From assembly GCA_035380245.1 (NCBI GenBank), contig DAOSXA010000002.1, forward strand, positions 1,054,001 through 1,118,000: a stretch of DNA of 64,000 bases, read 5' to 3'. Positions 50,705 to 59,178 of this stretch are shown here, in pieces. The DNA is from Candidatus Zixiibacteriota bacterium (GTDB lineage Bacteria; Zixibacteria; MSB-5A5; GN15; FEB-12). Under the pieces are notes generated by a model. It was not told where the DNA came from and made no database searches. It saw only the letters and a program-made list of their open reading frames with translations. A program made the position numbers and the translations under genes. Every line of letters begins with the position of its first letter. Position 1 is the stretch's first letter.

Positions 50705-51549
50705 CCCGCCTTTCTCCACATGTAGCGGAGGAACTTGACGACAGTCGAGCGAAGATCCTGACGCTGGACGATTTTATCCAGAAAACCCTTATCCTGGAAA
50801 AACTCCGACAACTGGAATCCCTCGGGCAGGTCCTGACCGATCGTCTGCTTGATCACACGCGGCCCGGCAAAACCCAACAATGCTTTCGGTTCGGCGATGA
50901 TCACATCTCCCAGCGAGGCAAAAGAGGCCATTACCCCGGCCGTCGTCGGATTAGTCAGGATCGAAATATACGGTATCTTCTTTTCGGCCAGCACCGCCAG
51001 CAACGCCGATGTTTTAGCCATTTGCATCAGCGAAAGAATCCCCTCCTGCATGCGGGCCCCGCCGCTGCATGAGACGATGATCAAAGGCACCTCACGGTCA
51101 ATGGCCCGCTCGATTGCCCGGGCAATTTTCTCACCGACCACCGAGCCCATCGAGCCGCCGATAAAGGAGAAATCCATGATGGCGAACGAGACGGTTTTGC
51201 CGTCTACCTTCCCCATCCCGGCGATCACGCCCTCTTTATTACCGGATTTGATCTGAGCCGCCCGGATCCGATCAGGATACCGCTTGGAGTCCTTGAACTT
51301 GAGCGGATCCTTTGAGGTCAGCTTCTGATCGTATTCTTCGAGTTGACCGTCGTCCAGAAGCAGACTGATATATTTGCGGCTGGCAATTCGGAAATGGAAA
51401 TTGCAATTGGGACAAACCCAAAGCAACTGCTCCATTTTCTTGCTATAGACAATTTCCCCGCAGGAAGAACATTTCGTCCATAATCCTTCGGGGATATTCT
51501 TTTTCTCTGTGGACTCGATCCCTGATTTAGTTTTTCTGAACCATTCCAT
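50701..51549 (-). CDS. accD: Acetyl-CoA carboxylase carboxyltransferase subunit beta
   Basis: 282 residues, standard AccD. N-terminal zinc ribbon (Cys27, 30, 46, 49; KCSSCGEIVY / WVCPNCNF) and a crotonase-fold carboxyltransferase with SGGARMQEGILSLMQMAKTSAL and TNPTTAGVMASFASLGDVIIAEPKALLGFAGPRVI, the acetyl-CoA site. Joins AccA to transfer the carboxyl group to acetyl-CoA for fatty acid synthesis; accA is not in the window. The stop lies in a GTGA overlap with folC; starts 3 bases after rimI. Confidence 0.96.
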   Translation of the reverse strand: MEWFRKTKSGIESTEKKNIPEGLWTKCSSCGEIVYSKKMEQLLWVCPNCNFHFRIASRKYISLLLDDGQLEEYDQKLTSKDPLKFKDSKRYPDRIRAAQIKSGNKEGVIAGMGKVDGKTVSFAIMDFSFIGGSMGSVVGEKIARAIERAIDREVPLIIVSCSGGARMQEGILSLMQMAKTSALLAVLAEKKIPYISILTNPTTAGVMASFASLGDVIIAEPKALLGFAGPRVIKQTIGQDLPEGFQLSEFFQDKGFLDKIVQRQDLRSTVVKFLRYMWRKAG

Positions 51550-51552
51550 AGA

Positions 51553-52041
51553 TCAGTTTTCGTTTTCGTCCTGGTTCAGATAACGAACCAGCACAAGGGC
51601 ATCTTCAACCGGATAGCGATAATAATTAGGCCGCCGGTACATCAATTCAAAACCGTGCTTTTTATAAAAAGCTATAGCACTGATATTGGAAGTGCGGACC
51701 TCGAGCAACAAATACTCGCAGTCCGCTTCCGTTACGTCTCGTAAAATATGGTCGAAGAGCCTTTTAGCAACCGATTTTCTACGATATGACTCCGCGACCG
51801 CTATGTTGGCCAAATGGCTCTCGATATCGACTTTGAGCCAACAGGCATATCCTACAAGCTCTGTTCCGTGAAGTGAAACGATTGTGTTCCAATTACTTTC
51901 ACTCAGGACCTCCTGAAACGACTGCCTCGACCAGGGGTCCTTAAAGATTATACTTTCAAGGGCGACCACATCATCCAGATCAGCTTCCTGCATGGGGCGG
52001 ATAACTATCTGCAGATCACCCGTTATGTTGTCGACGGTCAA
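51553..52041 (-). CDS. rimI: Ribosomal protein N-acetyltransferase RimI
   Basis: 162 residues. GNAT fold: EADLDDVVALESIIFKDPWSRQSFQEV (family start), HLANIAVAESYRRKSVAKRLFDHIL (acetyl-CoA loop, [RQ]xxGxA variant RRKSVA), LLLEVRTSNISAIAFYKKHGFELMYRRPNYY (typical RimI NxxAxxFYxKxGF, R-x-x-YY). It acetylates the N-terminus of ribosomal protein S18. The TTG at 52041 is chosen: GGCGGAG lies seven bases ahead and the length then matches the family; a longer in-frame ATG would run into tsaB. The gene overlaps tsaB by 26 bases, the usual tsaB-rimI order. One departure: the loop RRKSVA lacks the usual glycine. Confidence 0.85.
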   Translation of the reverse strand: MTVDNITGDLQIVIRPMQEADLDDVVALESIIFKDPWSRQSFQEVLSESNWNTIVSLHGTELVGYACWLKVDIESHLANIAVAESYRRKSVAKRLFDHILRDVTEADCEYLLLEVRTSNISAIAFYKKHGFELMYRRPNYYRYPVEDALVLVRYLNQDENEN

Positions 52042-52699
52042 AACGAATCTCCGCCTGAGATTTTTGAATATAGAGCGGTTCCAAAGTTTCCAGATCATCT
52101 CCGCCGGATTTCAGCAGACGCGCCACTCCGATATGAAGTAAATCAGCGGCATCGAAAGCAACCACCTGCAACGGGCTGTTTTCATACGCAGCGACACGCG
52201 AGGGGTCCAGCCCGACTACCGCGGTTGGTTCGTTCCGGATTAGCGCCGGGATTTTCTCGACAGCTATTGTTCCGACACGGCCGGGATTGAAACAGCCTGA
52301 AAGCGGTTTGGTTATGAAAAATTCATCTCGCTTGAAAGGAATCAGCAGATTCAGCGAGTCGTCAAGTCGCGCCAGTTTAGCCTCGGCCACATCCAGCAAA
52401 CTCACTCCCGCCACCGGAAGATTTTGAGCTACGGCCATACCTTTGGCTACAGCGATTCCAATGCGAAGTCCCGTGAACGATCCCGGCCCCGTTGCCACCA
52501 CCAGGGCCTGCAAATCGGACGGTTGGAGATTGGCCGATTCCAACAAGTTTTGGATCTTGCGAATCAACATCTGACCGTGCGATTGTCCGGCATCTTCCTC
52601 TGATTTTACCAGCCGGTCGCCGCCGAACTGCAAGGCCAGGCGTAACAAATGCGAGGAAGTATCAATAGCCAGCACGTTAGCGAGACTAAAATCGATCAT
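52016..52699 (-). CDS. tsaB: tRNA t6A biosynthesis protein TsaB
   Basis: 227 residues, YeaZ/TsaB: VLAIDTSSHLLRLAL (~9-23), AGQSHGQMLIRKIQNLLESA, VVATGPGSFTGLRIGIAVAKGMAVAQNLPVAGVSLLDVA, the conserved dimer region. With TsaD (not seen here) and TsaE it makes threonylcarbamoyl-adenosine at position 37 of ANN-decoding tRNAs. It overlaps tsaE by 4 bases (ATGA), the usual tsaE-tsaB-rimI arrangement. Confidence 0.95.
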   Translation of the reverse strand: MIDFSLANVLAIDTSSHLLRLALQFGGDRLVKSEEDAGQSHGQMLIRKIQNLLESANLQPSDLQALVVATGPGSFTGLRIGIAVAKGMAVAQNLPVAGVSLLDVAEAKLARLDDSLNLLIPFKRDEFFITKPLSGCFNPGRVGTIAVEKIPALIRNEPTAVVGLDPSRVAAYENSPLQVVAFDAADLLHIGVARLLKSGGDDLETLEPLYIQKSQAEIRFDRRQHNG

Positions 52700-53130
52700 G
52701 GTTCCACCGCCTTGATCGTAATACGCCGCTCACTTTCGCTGATTATCTCGAGTTCAACGAGGTAATAGGATTCCGGCAAACACTCCGCCGCTCGCATACC
52801 CCATTCCACGGCAATCAATCCTTCCCGTTGGAGATAATCATCCCAGCCAATCTCGATCAACTCCGAGGTATCCTGCATTCGATACAAATCAAAATGATAA
52901 AGCGGTCGTCGGCCCGGATATTCATTGACCAGGGTGTACGAAGGTGAATTGACTTTGTCAACATCCAGATCCAGCGCCAGCGCCAGACCGCGCACGAAAA
53001 CCGTTTTGCCGGTTCCCAACGACCCTTCCAGCACGATAACATCACCGGGACGAAAAGCCGGAACCAGTTTACGGGCTAGGCCGAGAGTCTCTTCTTCAGA
53101 GTGTGAAACAACTTCGAGGATGCTGCTCAA
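52696..53130 (-). CDS. tsaE: tRNA t6A ATPase TsaE
   Basis: 144 residues. P-loop GSLGTGKTVFVRGLAL (~36-51), then SPSYTLVNEYPG...YHFDLYRM and EIGWDDYL...IAVEWGMRA, the TsaE/YjeE order. TTG start; the upstream PorX stop lies 4 bases earlier. It regulates TsaBD assembly. In many Bacteroidota porX is next to tsaE, the same pair as here. Confidence 0.95.
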   Translation of the reverse strand: MSSILEVVSHSEEETLGLARKLVPAFRPGDVIVLEGSLGTGKTVFVRGLALALDLDVDKVNSPSYTLVNEYPGRRPLYHFDLYRMQDTSELIEIGWDDYLQREGLIAVEWGMRAAECLPESYYLVELEIISESERRITIKAVEP

Positions 53131-53134
53131 GGGA

Positions 53135-54694
53135 TCACTTTGGAGTCAGGACAGCCAGCGGCACAATCATCTCTTCCAGCGATATTCCCCCGTGCTGGAA
53201 GGAGTTCTGGAACTGCCGGACCATCTCGTTATAATTGTTCGGATAGACGAAATAATAATCTTCCTTGGCAATTATATAGGTCGTTGCCAGGGTGATCATA
53301 GGTAAACGCCATTTACGCGGGTCCTTGACAAGGATTGACTCTTTTGGATCCGACTTGAGGTTATCACCGTACTTATAGCGCAGATTGGTTGAAGTCGACC
53401 TCTTGCCGTGGGCCATAGTACCGCGACGACACAACACCGAACCGTGGTCCGAAGTCACCACCACCGTGAAATCCCGTGCGGCAAAAGCCTTCAGAATCGC
53501 AAACAACGGCGAGTGTACGAACCAACTCCGCATGAGCGACCGGAACGCAGCATCGGTCCCGGCGATCTCCTTCAGAATCACGTTGGTCGAACGCTTGTGC
53601 GCTAAAATATCCAGAAAATTGAATACAAACGTAACGAGTGAACTGTCATAGAAATCGGCCACCCTTTTTTGGAGCGCTTCGCCTTCGGTGTTGTTGTATA
53701 TCTTGATATAGCGCAGCTTGTTGTCCAGACGTACTCCGTTGCGGGCGAGATTATCGGCCAGAAACTGCTCTTCGTTGCGGTTGAGCGAACCCTCTTCCTG
53801 GGCATTATAGTTATCCGGATAGATTTCATGAATGCGGTCTGGAAACATGCCGGCAAAGAGCGCATTGCGAGCGAACGGAGTTGCGGTGGGAAGAATCGAA
53901 TAATAATAATCACGCTTGATGTTGAAATAGTTCGCCAATAACGGCTCGATCATCATCCATTGATCGAGACGCATACAGTCCACAACGATAAAAAGGACTT
54001 TCTGCTGACGTTTCAACAACGGTACGATGTTATTTCCGGTGATGTCCGGAGACATCATGGGACGTTCGTCCCGATTCAGCCAGTTGAGATAGTTGTTCTC
54101 AATATATTTGGTGAATTCGATATTCCATTCGCCGCGTGTTCCCTCAAGCGTTTCAGCCAGACCACTGCCCGGATTTTCATCCAGCTCCAGGTTCCAGTTG
54201 GCCAGAATACGGGCTCCCTCATACCAGTCCTCGGGTACCATGCGACCGTAGAGTTTCTCGCCGAATCTTCTGATTTCCTGGATATACCGTTTCATCGAAG
54301 ACCCCGTTATGATCTTCCGCGATTGCAGGAGCCTTTTAACCAACAACAAAATCTGCGAGGGATTGACCGGCTTGACCAGATAATCGTCGATCTTCTGACC
54401 GATCGCATCCTCCATCAGTGTCTCTTCTTCGGACTTGGTCACCATTACCACCGGCAGGTGCGGCAGTTTCTCTTTGATCTCTTCCAGCGTTTCCAGGCCA
54501 TCTTTACCCGGCATCATTTCGTCGAGCAGGACCAGATCATACTGCTGCTTGTCAACCATCTCAAGCGCGTCGTCGCCGGATACTGCGGTGTCTACGGCGA
54601 ACCCTTTTTTCTTCAAAAACAGCAGATGCGCTTTCAAAGAATCAATTTCATCATCAACCCAGAGAATCTTTATGCCGTCACCCTGTTCACTCAT
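53135..54694 (-). CDS. porX: PorX-type response regulator with PglZ/alkaline-phosphatase domain
   Basis: 519 residues. Receiver (~7-125; Asp57 in LVLLDEMMPGKDGL, Lys107 in YLVKPVNP) joined by a helical linker to a PglZ/alkaline-phosphatase-fold domain: VLFIVVDCMRLDQW (metal-binding Asp), LPTATPFARNALFAGMFP (nucleophile Thr), and TSDHGSV. These match the PorX regulators that control the type IX secretion system of Bacteroidota, where PorX degrades cyclic and linear oligonucleotides. The ATG overlaps the upstream kinase stop (ATGA). Together with the NPFNP-type sorting tails this supports a T9SS in the organism. No por structural genes are in the window. Confidence 0.85.
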   Translation of the reverse strand: MSEQGDGIKILWVDDEIDSLKAHLLFLKKKGFAVDTAVSGDDALEMVDKQQYDLVLLDEMMPGKDGLETLEEIKEKLPHLPVVMVTKSEEETLMEDAIGQKIDDYLVKPVNPSQILLLVKRLLQSRKIITGSSMKRYIQEIRRFGEKLYGRMVPEDWYEGARILANWNLELDENPGSGLAETLEGTRGEWNIEFTKYIENNYLNWLNRDERPMMSPDITGNNIVPLLKRQQKVLFIVVDCMRLDQWMMIEPLLANYFNIKRDYYYSILPTATPFARNALFAGMFPDRIHEIYPDNYNAQEEGSLNRNEEQFLADNLARNGVRLDNKLRYIKIYNNTEGEALQKRVADFYDSSLVTFVFNFLDILAHKRSTNVILKEIAGTDAAFRSLMRSWFVHSPLFAILKAFAARDFTVVVTSDHGSVLCRRGTMAHGKRSTSTNLRYKYGDNLKSDPKESILVKDPRKWRLPMITLATTYIIAKEDYYFVYPNNYNEMVRQFQNSFQHGGISLEEMIVPLAVLTPK

Positions 54695-55989
54695 TGATTA
54701 TCCTTTACGTTCGTTCTGGAGATTGCATCCTCCTGCAGTTCGCTTCCGTGAAGTGGTAGATTGATGTCAAAAATCGTCTCACCGGGGTGAGATTTACGTA
54801 ATTCTACCCGGCCGCCGTGGTATTCTTCAACTATTCGCTTCACCAGTGTCAACCCAAGACCCCAACCCCTCTTCTTGGTCGTGAATCCGGCGCGGAATAT
54901 CTTGCGAGCCGCGGCGGGTGAGATACCTTTGCCATTATCCGTTATACTGATAAGAACCTGTTCCCGACTCGGTATTAACTCGGTTTTGATTTCCACCCGA
55001 CCCGTTTTCGAATCGACTGACTGCAGAGCATTCTTGACCAGGTTCTCAAAAGCCCACCCCAGCAGTTCGGGATTGAATGAAACCTGTCCCAGCGGCTTCG
55101 GTTCAAAAATTATCTGTTTGCCCTTTCCCTCAAAAGGCAGTCGTCGACGGTAATACTCTACCGTATCGGTCAACAGCTCGTTAAGATCGTGCGGTTCGGT
55201 TTCAGGTCTCGATCCGATCATACCGAAACGATTGGCGATCTTCTGGAGGCGGCGGATATCGGTCTTCATGTTGACGGCCGTCTCATTAATAATAGGCAGT
55301 TGTTCAGAGGGACCGCCGACACCGCACTCGCTTTCGAGTACCTCCAGCCAGCCCATCAGCGATGTAATGGGCGTCCCCAACTGGTGCGCCGTCTCCTTTG
55401 CCATACCGACCCAGATGTGGCGTTCTTCGCTTTTGCGGATATTCTGAAATCCGATCAATCCAACGATCAAAAACGCCACGACTATCCCGATTTCCACGAA
55501 CGGCATGCGTTGAAGTTGCACAACCACCTCGGAATCACCATAACAGAAAGTGTTGACCAGGCGATTGTCGAAATAAAGCGGGAATGCTCCGTTGCGCTCT
55601 AACATTTCTCGGGAGACTTCCTTTAATTGGGCCAGCGTTGTCTCAGTAGTATCGGTGTCGTCAACCGACCTGATATTGCGCCAGTGGACAGGATTCCCCT
55701 CGGCATCGAGTACGATAATCGGGAAGTTGGCTTTGACGATTATCTCATCGAACACGAACGGCAGTTCCGCTCCGGTATCGGGTGAGGTGGCCGCCATTTG
55801 CCAGAGCCGGACATACTTCTCGACCTGGGCGCGAGTGTCTTCTTTGATCTTGTCGATCAGATCAAAAGTGTACCAGATAAAGACAGCCGAAATCACCACA
55901 ATCCCGACCAGCAGAAACGCTTTGAATATGGTCGACTTGCCAATATAAAGCCGGTCTATCCGGCGTCCGATTTTGGATCGATCAGACAT
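54691..55989 (-). CDS. Membrane sensor histidine kinase paired with PorX
   Basis: 432 residues. Two membrane segments (~20-40, FKAFLLVGIVVISAVFIWY; ~155-175, VEIGIVVAFLIVGLIGF) flank a ~115-residue periplasmic sensor with a PAS-like outline. HisKA box MAKETAHQLGTPITSLMGW, then HATPase WAFENLVKNALQS, NGKGISPAAARKIF, TTKKRGWGLGLTLVKRIVEEYHGG. The stop overlaps the porX start, so the pair is presumably a two-component system; in Bacteroidota PorY is the kinase of PorX but is usually encoded elsewhere. Its own ATG overlaps the serS stop by one base. PorY orthology is an inference. Confidence 0.8.
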   Translation of the reverse strand: MSDRSKIGRRIDRLYIGKSTIFKAFLLVGIVVISAVFIWYTFDLIDKIKEDTRAQVEKYVRLWQMAATSPDTGAELPFVFDEIIVKANFPIIVLDAEGNPVHWRNIRSVDDTDTTETTLAQLKEVSREMLERNGAFPLYFDNRLVNTFCYGDSEVVVQLQRMPFVEIGIVVAFLIVGLIGFQNIRKSEERHIWVGMAKETAHQLGTPITSLMGWLEVLESECGVGGPSEQLPIINETAVNMKTDIRRLQKIANRFGMIGSRPETEPHDLNELLTDTVEYYRRRLPFEGKGKQIIFEPKPLGQVSFNPELLGWAFENLVKNALQSVDSKTGRVEIKTELIPSREQVLISITDNGKGISPAAARKIFRAGFTTKKRGWGLGLTLVKRIVEEYHGGRVELRKSHPGETIFDINLPLHGSELQEDAISRTNVKDNQ

Positions 55990-57254
55990 CAGCCTATCTT
56001 GTCGAGGCCGCCCATGTAAGAGCGCAGTACCTCAGGCACCGTTATGGTGCCGTCGGCATTCTGGTAGTTCTCCAGGATCGCCGGCACCAGACGAGCCAGA
56101 GCCAGACCGGAGCCGTTGAGCGTATGCGGAAAATCGAGTTTTTTATCGGCGTCACGGAACCGGGTGTTCATGCGACGAGCCTGGAAAGACTCGAAATTCG
56201 AGATCGAAGAAATCTCCAGGTACCCTTCTATCCCCGCCGCCCAAAGTTCCAGATCGTAGGTCTTGGCGCTGGCAAACGACAGATCGCCGGTAGCTAGATT
56301 GACCACTCGATACGGTATTTTCAACATCTGGAGAATCTTCTCCGCCTGATTGACGAGACTTTCCAGTTCCTCGTAGGAGTTCTCCGGTCGCACCAGTTTT
56401 ACCAACTCAACCTTTTCGAACTGGTGGACACGAATCATCCCGCGAGTGTCCTTGCCCGCAGCCCCGGACTCACGTCGAAAACAGGGCGTGAACGCCATCA
56501 TCTTCAGCGGCAACATCTCGTGCGGGATTATCTCCCCTCGGTACAAGTTCGTAACCGGGACCTCAGCCGTGGGGATGAGATACATCTCATCCTTCTCGAC
56601 GTAGTACATATCATCGGCCATCTTGGGCAACTGGCCGGTTCCGTACATGGTTTCAGCCGTAACCAGCGCCGGTGGAGCTACTTCGAGAAAGCCATCGGCG
56701 GTATGTGTGTCCAGCATGAAATTAATCAGCGAACGCAGAAGACGCGCCCCGAGTCCTTTCAGGAGATAAAACCCGGATCCGGATATCCGCACGGCTGCCT
56801 CCAGATCGAGGATTCCCAGTTTCTGGCCGATTTCCCAGTGCGGCAAAACCTTGAAATTTCGCTGTGGTTTCTCGCCCCATTCCCGCACGACTACGTTGTT
56901 CGACTCGTTTTTCCCGTCAGGAACCGATTCATGCGGCAGGTTCGGAAGCCAGCTCAGACGCTTGTTCATATCCGCTTCCGCTTCACGAAGACGATCATCC
57001 AGTCCGGATATCTCCTCACCTACCCGGCGCATGGCGGCGATAGCCTCATCGGCGCTTTCTCCCGCCTTCTTCATCTTAGCTATCTCCTGAGAGGCGGCAT
57101 TGCGTTCGGCCTTAAGAGCTTCCACCCGGTGGATTATCTCACGTCGTTTGGTATCTATCTCAAGAATTTTATCGATATCCGAGGTATCATATTTTCGCGC
57201 CAGGCCGTCTTTGACAACCTGCGGGTTTTCGCGGATAAACTTAAGATCAAGCAT
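55989..57254 (-). CDS. serS: Seryl-tRNA synthetase
   Basis: 421 residues from the ATG at 57254 (MLDLKFIRENPQVVKDGL, with AGGA 9 bases ahead); longer in-frame starts add 27 residues of no family likeness. Coiled-coil tRNA-binding arm (~25-105), then the class II core: motif 2 FTPCFRRESGAAGKDTRGMIRVHQFEKVELV and motif 3 TLNGSGLALARLVPAILENYQNADGTITVPEVLRSYMGG. Charges tRNA-Ser and tRNA-Sec. It is the first gene of an overlapping operon that runs through PorX to folC and the GAF kinases. Confidence 0.96.
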   Translation of the reverse strand: MLDLKFIRENPQVVKDGLARKYDTSDIDKILEIDTKRREIIHRVEALKAERNAASQEIAKMKKAGESADEAIAAMRRVGEEISGLDDRLREAEADMNKRLSWLPNLPHESVPDGKNESNNVVVREWGEKPQRNFKVLPHWEIGQKLGILDLEAAVRISGSGFYLLKGLGARLLRSLINFMLDTHTADGFLEVAPPALVTAETMYGTGQLPKMADDMYYVEKDEMYLIPTAEVPVTNLYRGEIIPHEMLPLKMMAFTPCFRRESGAAGKDTRGMIRVHQFEKVELVKLVRPENSYEELESLVNQAEKILQMLKIPYRVVNLATGDLSFASAKTYDLELWAAGIEGYLEISSISNFESFQARRMNTRFRDADKKLDFPHTLNGSGLALARLVPAILENYQNADGTITVPEVLRSYMGGLDKIG

Positions 57255-57362
57255 CGCTGCAATCCTGTAAGACGTTTTAGATTTTAATCCTCTATTTTGC
57301 GTTAACTTCGCCTCTGGCGCAACCAAAAAGGACATGATAGGCTATCGTCCAACCTGTCCGGG

Positions 57363-57368
57363 ATTATA
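57363..57368 (-). promoter_or_regulatory. Possible -10 element upstream of serS
   Basis: TATAAT on the minus strand, 109 bases from the serS start. No good TTGACA at 16-18 bases, so a weak call. Confidence 0.3.
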
Positions 57369-57574
57369 ACCTTTATTCGGCATTGTTCTCTTTGTTCGCG
57401 GTCGCGATATATGACAGGAAACGTGAAATCAACAACCCAACAGGTCCGATCGCCGATCTGAGACAGGACAATTCGACTTGAATAACTGTTAAATCCTGTT
57501 TAAAATAAGGTAACAGGGGAACTGAGAAGGACTTGGCATTAACCGTAAAAACCGGCTTACCGCTCAGAATCTGC

Positions 57575-57602
57575 TTGCCTTTTCCGAAATAATCCCTATA
57601 CT
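57575..57602 (+). promoter_or_regulatory. Promoter for rpmB
   Basis: TTGCCT, 16-base spacer, TATACT on the plus strand, 35 bases before the rpmB start, which also has AAAGGAG. The 382-base gap between serS and rpmB holds this, the serS -10 candidate, and no other feature seen. Confidence 0.55.
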
Positions 57603-57636
57603 GTTTGACTCTTGGTTAAAGGAGTGAGATAGACAA

Positions 57637-57870
57637 ATGGCTAAAGTATGCGAAATATGCGGCAAGAAGCCGGTTTATGGAAACAACGTTTCCCACGCTC
57701 ATAACGTCACCAGCCGTCGCTGGATGCCGAATTTACAGCGTGTTAAGGCGCTCGTGAACGGACAGGTCAAACGGATTACCGTATGCACCTCCTGTCTTCG
57801 CGCCGGCAAAGTGACCAAGGCTACTTCGATTCGCAAGCACAACACTCAGGCAACCGCGAACAACGCCTGA
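57637..57870 (+). CDS. rpmB: 50S ribosomal protein L28
   Basis: 77 residues: MAKVCEICGKKPVYGNNVSHAHNVTSRRWMPNLQRV, the L28 core, with the zinc-binding Cys pairs CEIC and CTSCLRAGKVTK (CxxC...CxxC). Start after AAAGGAG. A hairpin terminator follows directly, so it is transcribed alone. It binds 23S rRNA in the large subunit. Confidence 0.97.
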   Translation: MAKVCEICGKKPVYGNNVSHAHNVTSRRWMPNLQRVKALVNGQVKRITVCTSCLRAGKVTKATSIRKHNTQATANNA

Positions 57871-57904
57871 TCCGCCTGATTCCGCCAGGCTAAAGATGAG
57901 AATG

Positions 57905-57928
57905 GACCGCCTGTATATATAGGCGGTC
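57905..57928 (+). terminator. Terminator of rpmB
   Basis: Eight-bp stem GACCGCCT / AGGCGGTC with GTATATAT loop and a following TATTTTTG. Confidence 0.85.
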
Positions 57929-57949
57929 TATTTTTGTGATATAAAAGAA

Positions 57950-57980
57950 GACCGCCGGATTGGGCAAGAATCCGGCGGTC
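57950..57980 (-). terminator. Terminator of the flagellin gene
   Basis: Eleven-bp stem GACCGCCGGAT / ATCCGGCGGTC with a 9-base loop; on the minus strand the tail is TTCTTTTATATC. It lies 55 bases past the flagellin stop. Confidence 0.75.
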
Positions 57981-58034
57981 GATCCAATGGCTATCCAATA
58001 GCCAGGGGAGGGAGGTTTCTAAACAACCTGGGAC

Positions 58035-58802
58035 CTATGAACCCAGTACTTTTAGCATCGTCTCCTGAGCCTCAAAACTGTGACTGAGCAATGATATTGA
58101 GGCCTGTAATCTGATCTGGTCACCCAACATGGATGAGTACTCAGCGACAAAATCGGTATCTCTCAACTGTGATTCGGCGGCTGTGAGATTTTGCACCTGG
58201 ATCTGCAAAGTCCTCCGGTGCGATTCCAGTTCGTTAGCCTGAGTTGCCCCCAAATCAACCTGCAAAGCATCTATTTCGGCCAGAGCCTCATCGATAAGAG
58301 TGATAGATTCCACCGCGGCTTCCGAGCTGGTAAGATCAATCCCTTCCAGCGTGCTGATCTCACCGACTGATCCTTCGGAGCCGTCGAACAAACGTGAACC
58401 GTTGTATTCAGCGTTTTCAGCTACCCTATTTATTTCCTCCACGAGATGCTCGGCGGCGGCATTATAGGCCTCCTGCATCTCAGCCGAATTTACCCCTTCG
58501 TTGGCAGCCCCGACAGCCAGCTCGCGCATTTCCGCAAGTTTCTGCCTGATTCCCAGCGCGAATGATTCAGCCGTCTCGTAGTAATGAATCAAGGCGTTGG
58601 TGTTTTCCAGTTCCTGGTTAAGGGACGCAATTTGGCTGCGCAGCTGCTCGGATATAACGAGCCCGGCCGGATCGTCAGCAGCGCTGTTGATCCGCAGACC
58701 GCTGCTCAAGCGAGCCATCGAATTGCCCAACACCTCATACAGTTGACCGATAGATGTCACCATCTGCATTCTGTTGGTGTTGTTATTAATGCTCCAGCCC
58801 AT
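58035..58802 (-). CDS. fliC: Flagellin
   Basis: 255 residues. N-terminal D0/D1 helix: MGWSINNNTNRMQMV...LGNSMARLSSGLRINSAADDPAGLVISEQLRSQIASLNQELENTNALIHYYETAESFALGIRQKLAEMRELAVGAANEG (the ARLSSGLRINxAxDDxAGLAIxxxxR signature, with the sequence split here in the text only); a short middle (~130-180); C-terminal D0 helix ITLIDEALAEIDALQVDLGATQANELESH..., ending QETMLKVLGS. Short flagellin (no D2/D3). GGAGGG five bases ahead. Solitary: no other flagellar gene is nearby. Confidence 0.92.
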   Translation of the reverse strand: MGWSINNNTNRMQMVTSIGQLYEVLGNSMARLSSGLRINSAADDPAGLVISEQLRSQIASLNQELENTNALIHYYETAESFALGIRQKLAEMRELAVGAANEGVNSAEMQEAYNAAAEHLVEEINRVAENAEYNGSRLFDGSEGSVGEISTLEGIDLTSSEAAVESITLIDEALAEIDALQVDLGATQANELESHRRTLQIQVQNLTAAESQLRDTDFVAEYSSMLGDQIRLQASISLLSHSFEAQETMLKVLGS

Positions 58803-59034
58803 AAAAACCCTCCGTGCGGCGCCCCCGCTTTATGGAGTGATTCATTAGAACCTTTCAACATCCTTAATAGCACGTCTTATGCCCGCCCGCGAGTCGACCA
58901 TAATCCATTGCCTGACACAACATTAAGGCGACGACAAAAAGAGCCTCCGATAAGACTTGTGGGATTTATCCCATACTATGTCGTTCCCCCCCTCTTAAGG
59001 AGAAATTGTCGATAAATAATCCTGAAAATGGAAT

Positions 59035-59163
59035 GATGCCGCCGGAATAGGGTAGATTGCCGACGGCATCACAGTGGAGGAACCAAATATTGCCCGGGAA
59101 GTGGAAATTGGGTAGAGACCGCTTCCCGGGAGTATGGCTTCGAGTCAGAATCCTGAGGATTCT
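59035..59163 (-). other. Cluster of inverted repeats between ftsZ and flagellin
   Basis: Three hairpins: GATGCCGCCGG (59035-59045) / CCGACGGCATC (59060-59070), one mismatch; CCCGGGAAGTGG (59093-59104) / CCGCTTCCCGGG (59119-59130), one mismatch; AGAATCC (59147-59153) / GGATTCT (59157-59163) with TGA loop. No T-runs. Region 58803-59178 (376 bases) holds nothing else recognised; the last hairpin may slow ftsZ transcription. Confidence 0.5.
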
Positions 59164-59178
59164 TCCTCATGTTGTTGT

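Noticed and set aside
58803..58930. Sigma-28 promoter upstream of flagellin
   Set aside because: A GCCTCCGATAA-like string occurs on the plus strand, not the strand of the flagellin; no good TAAA-N15-GCCGATAA is found on the minus strand.
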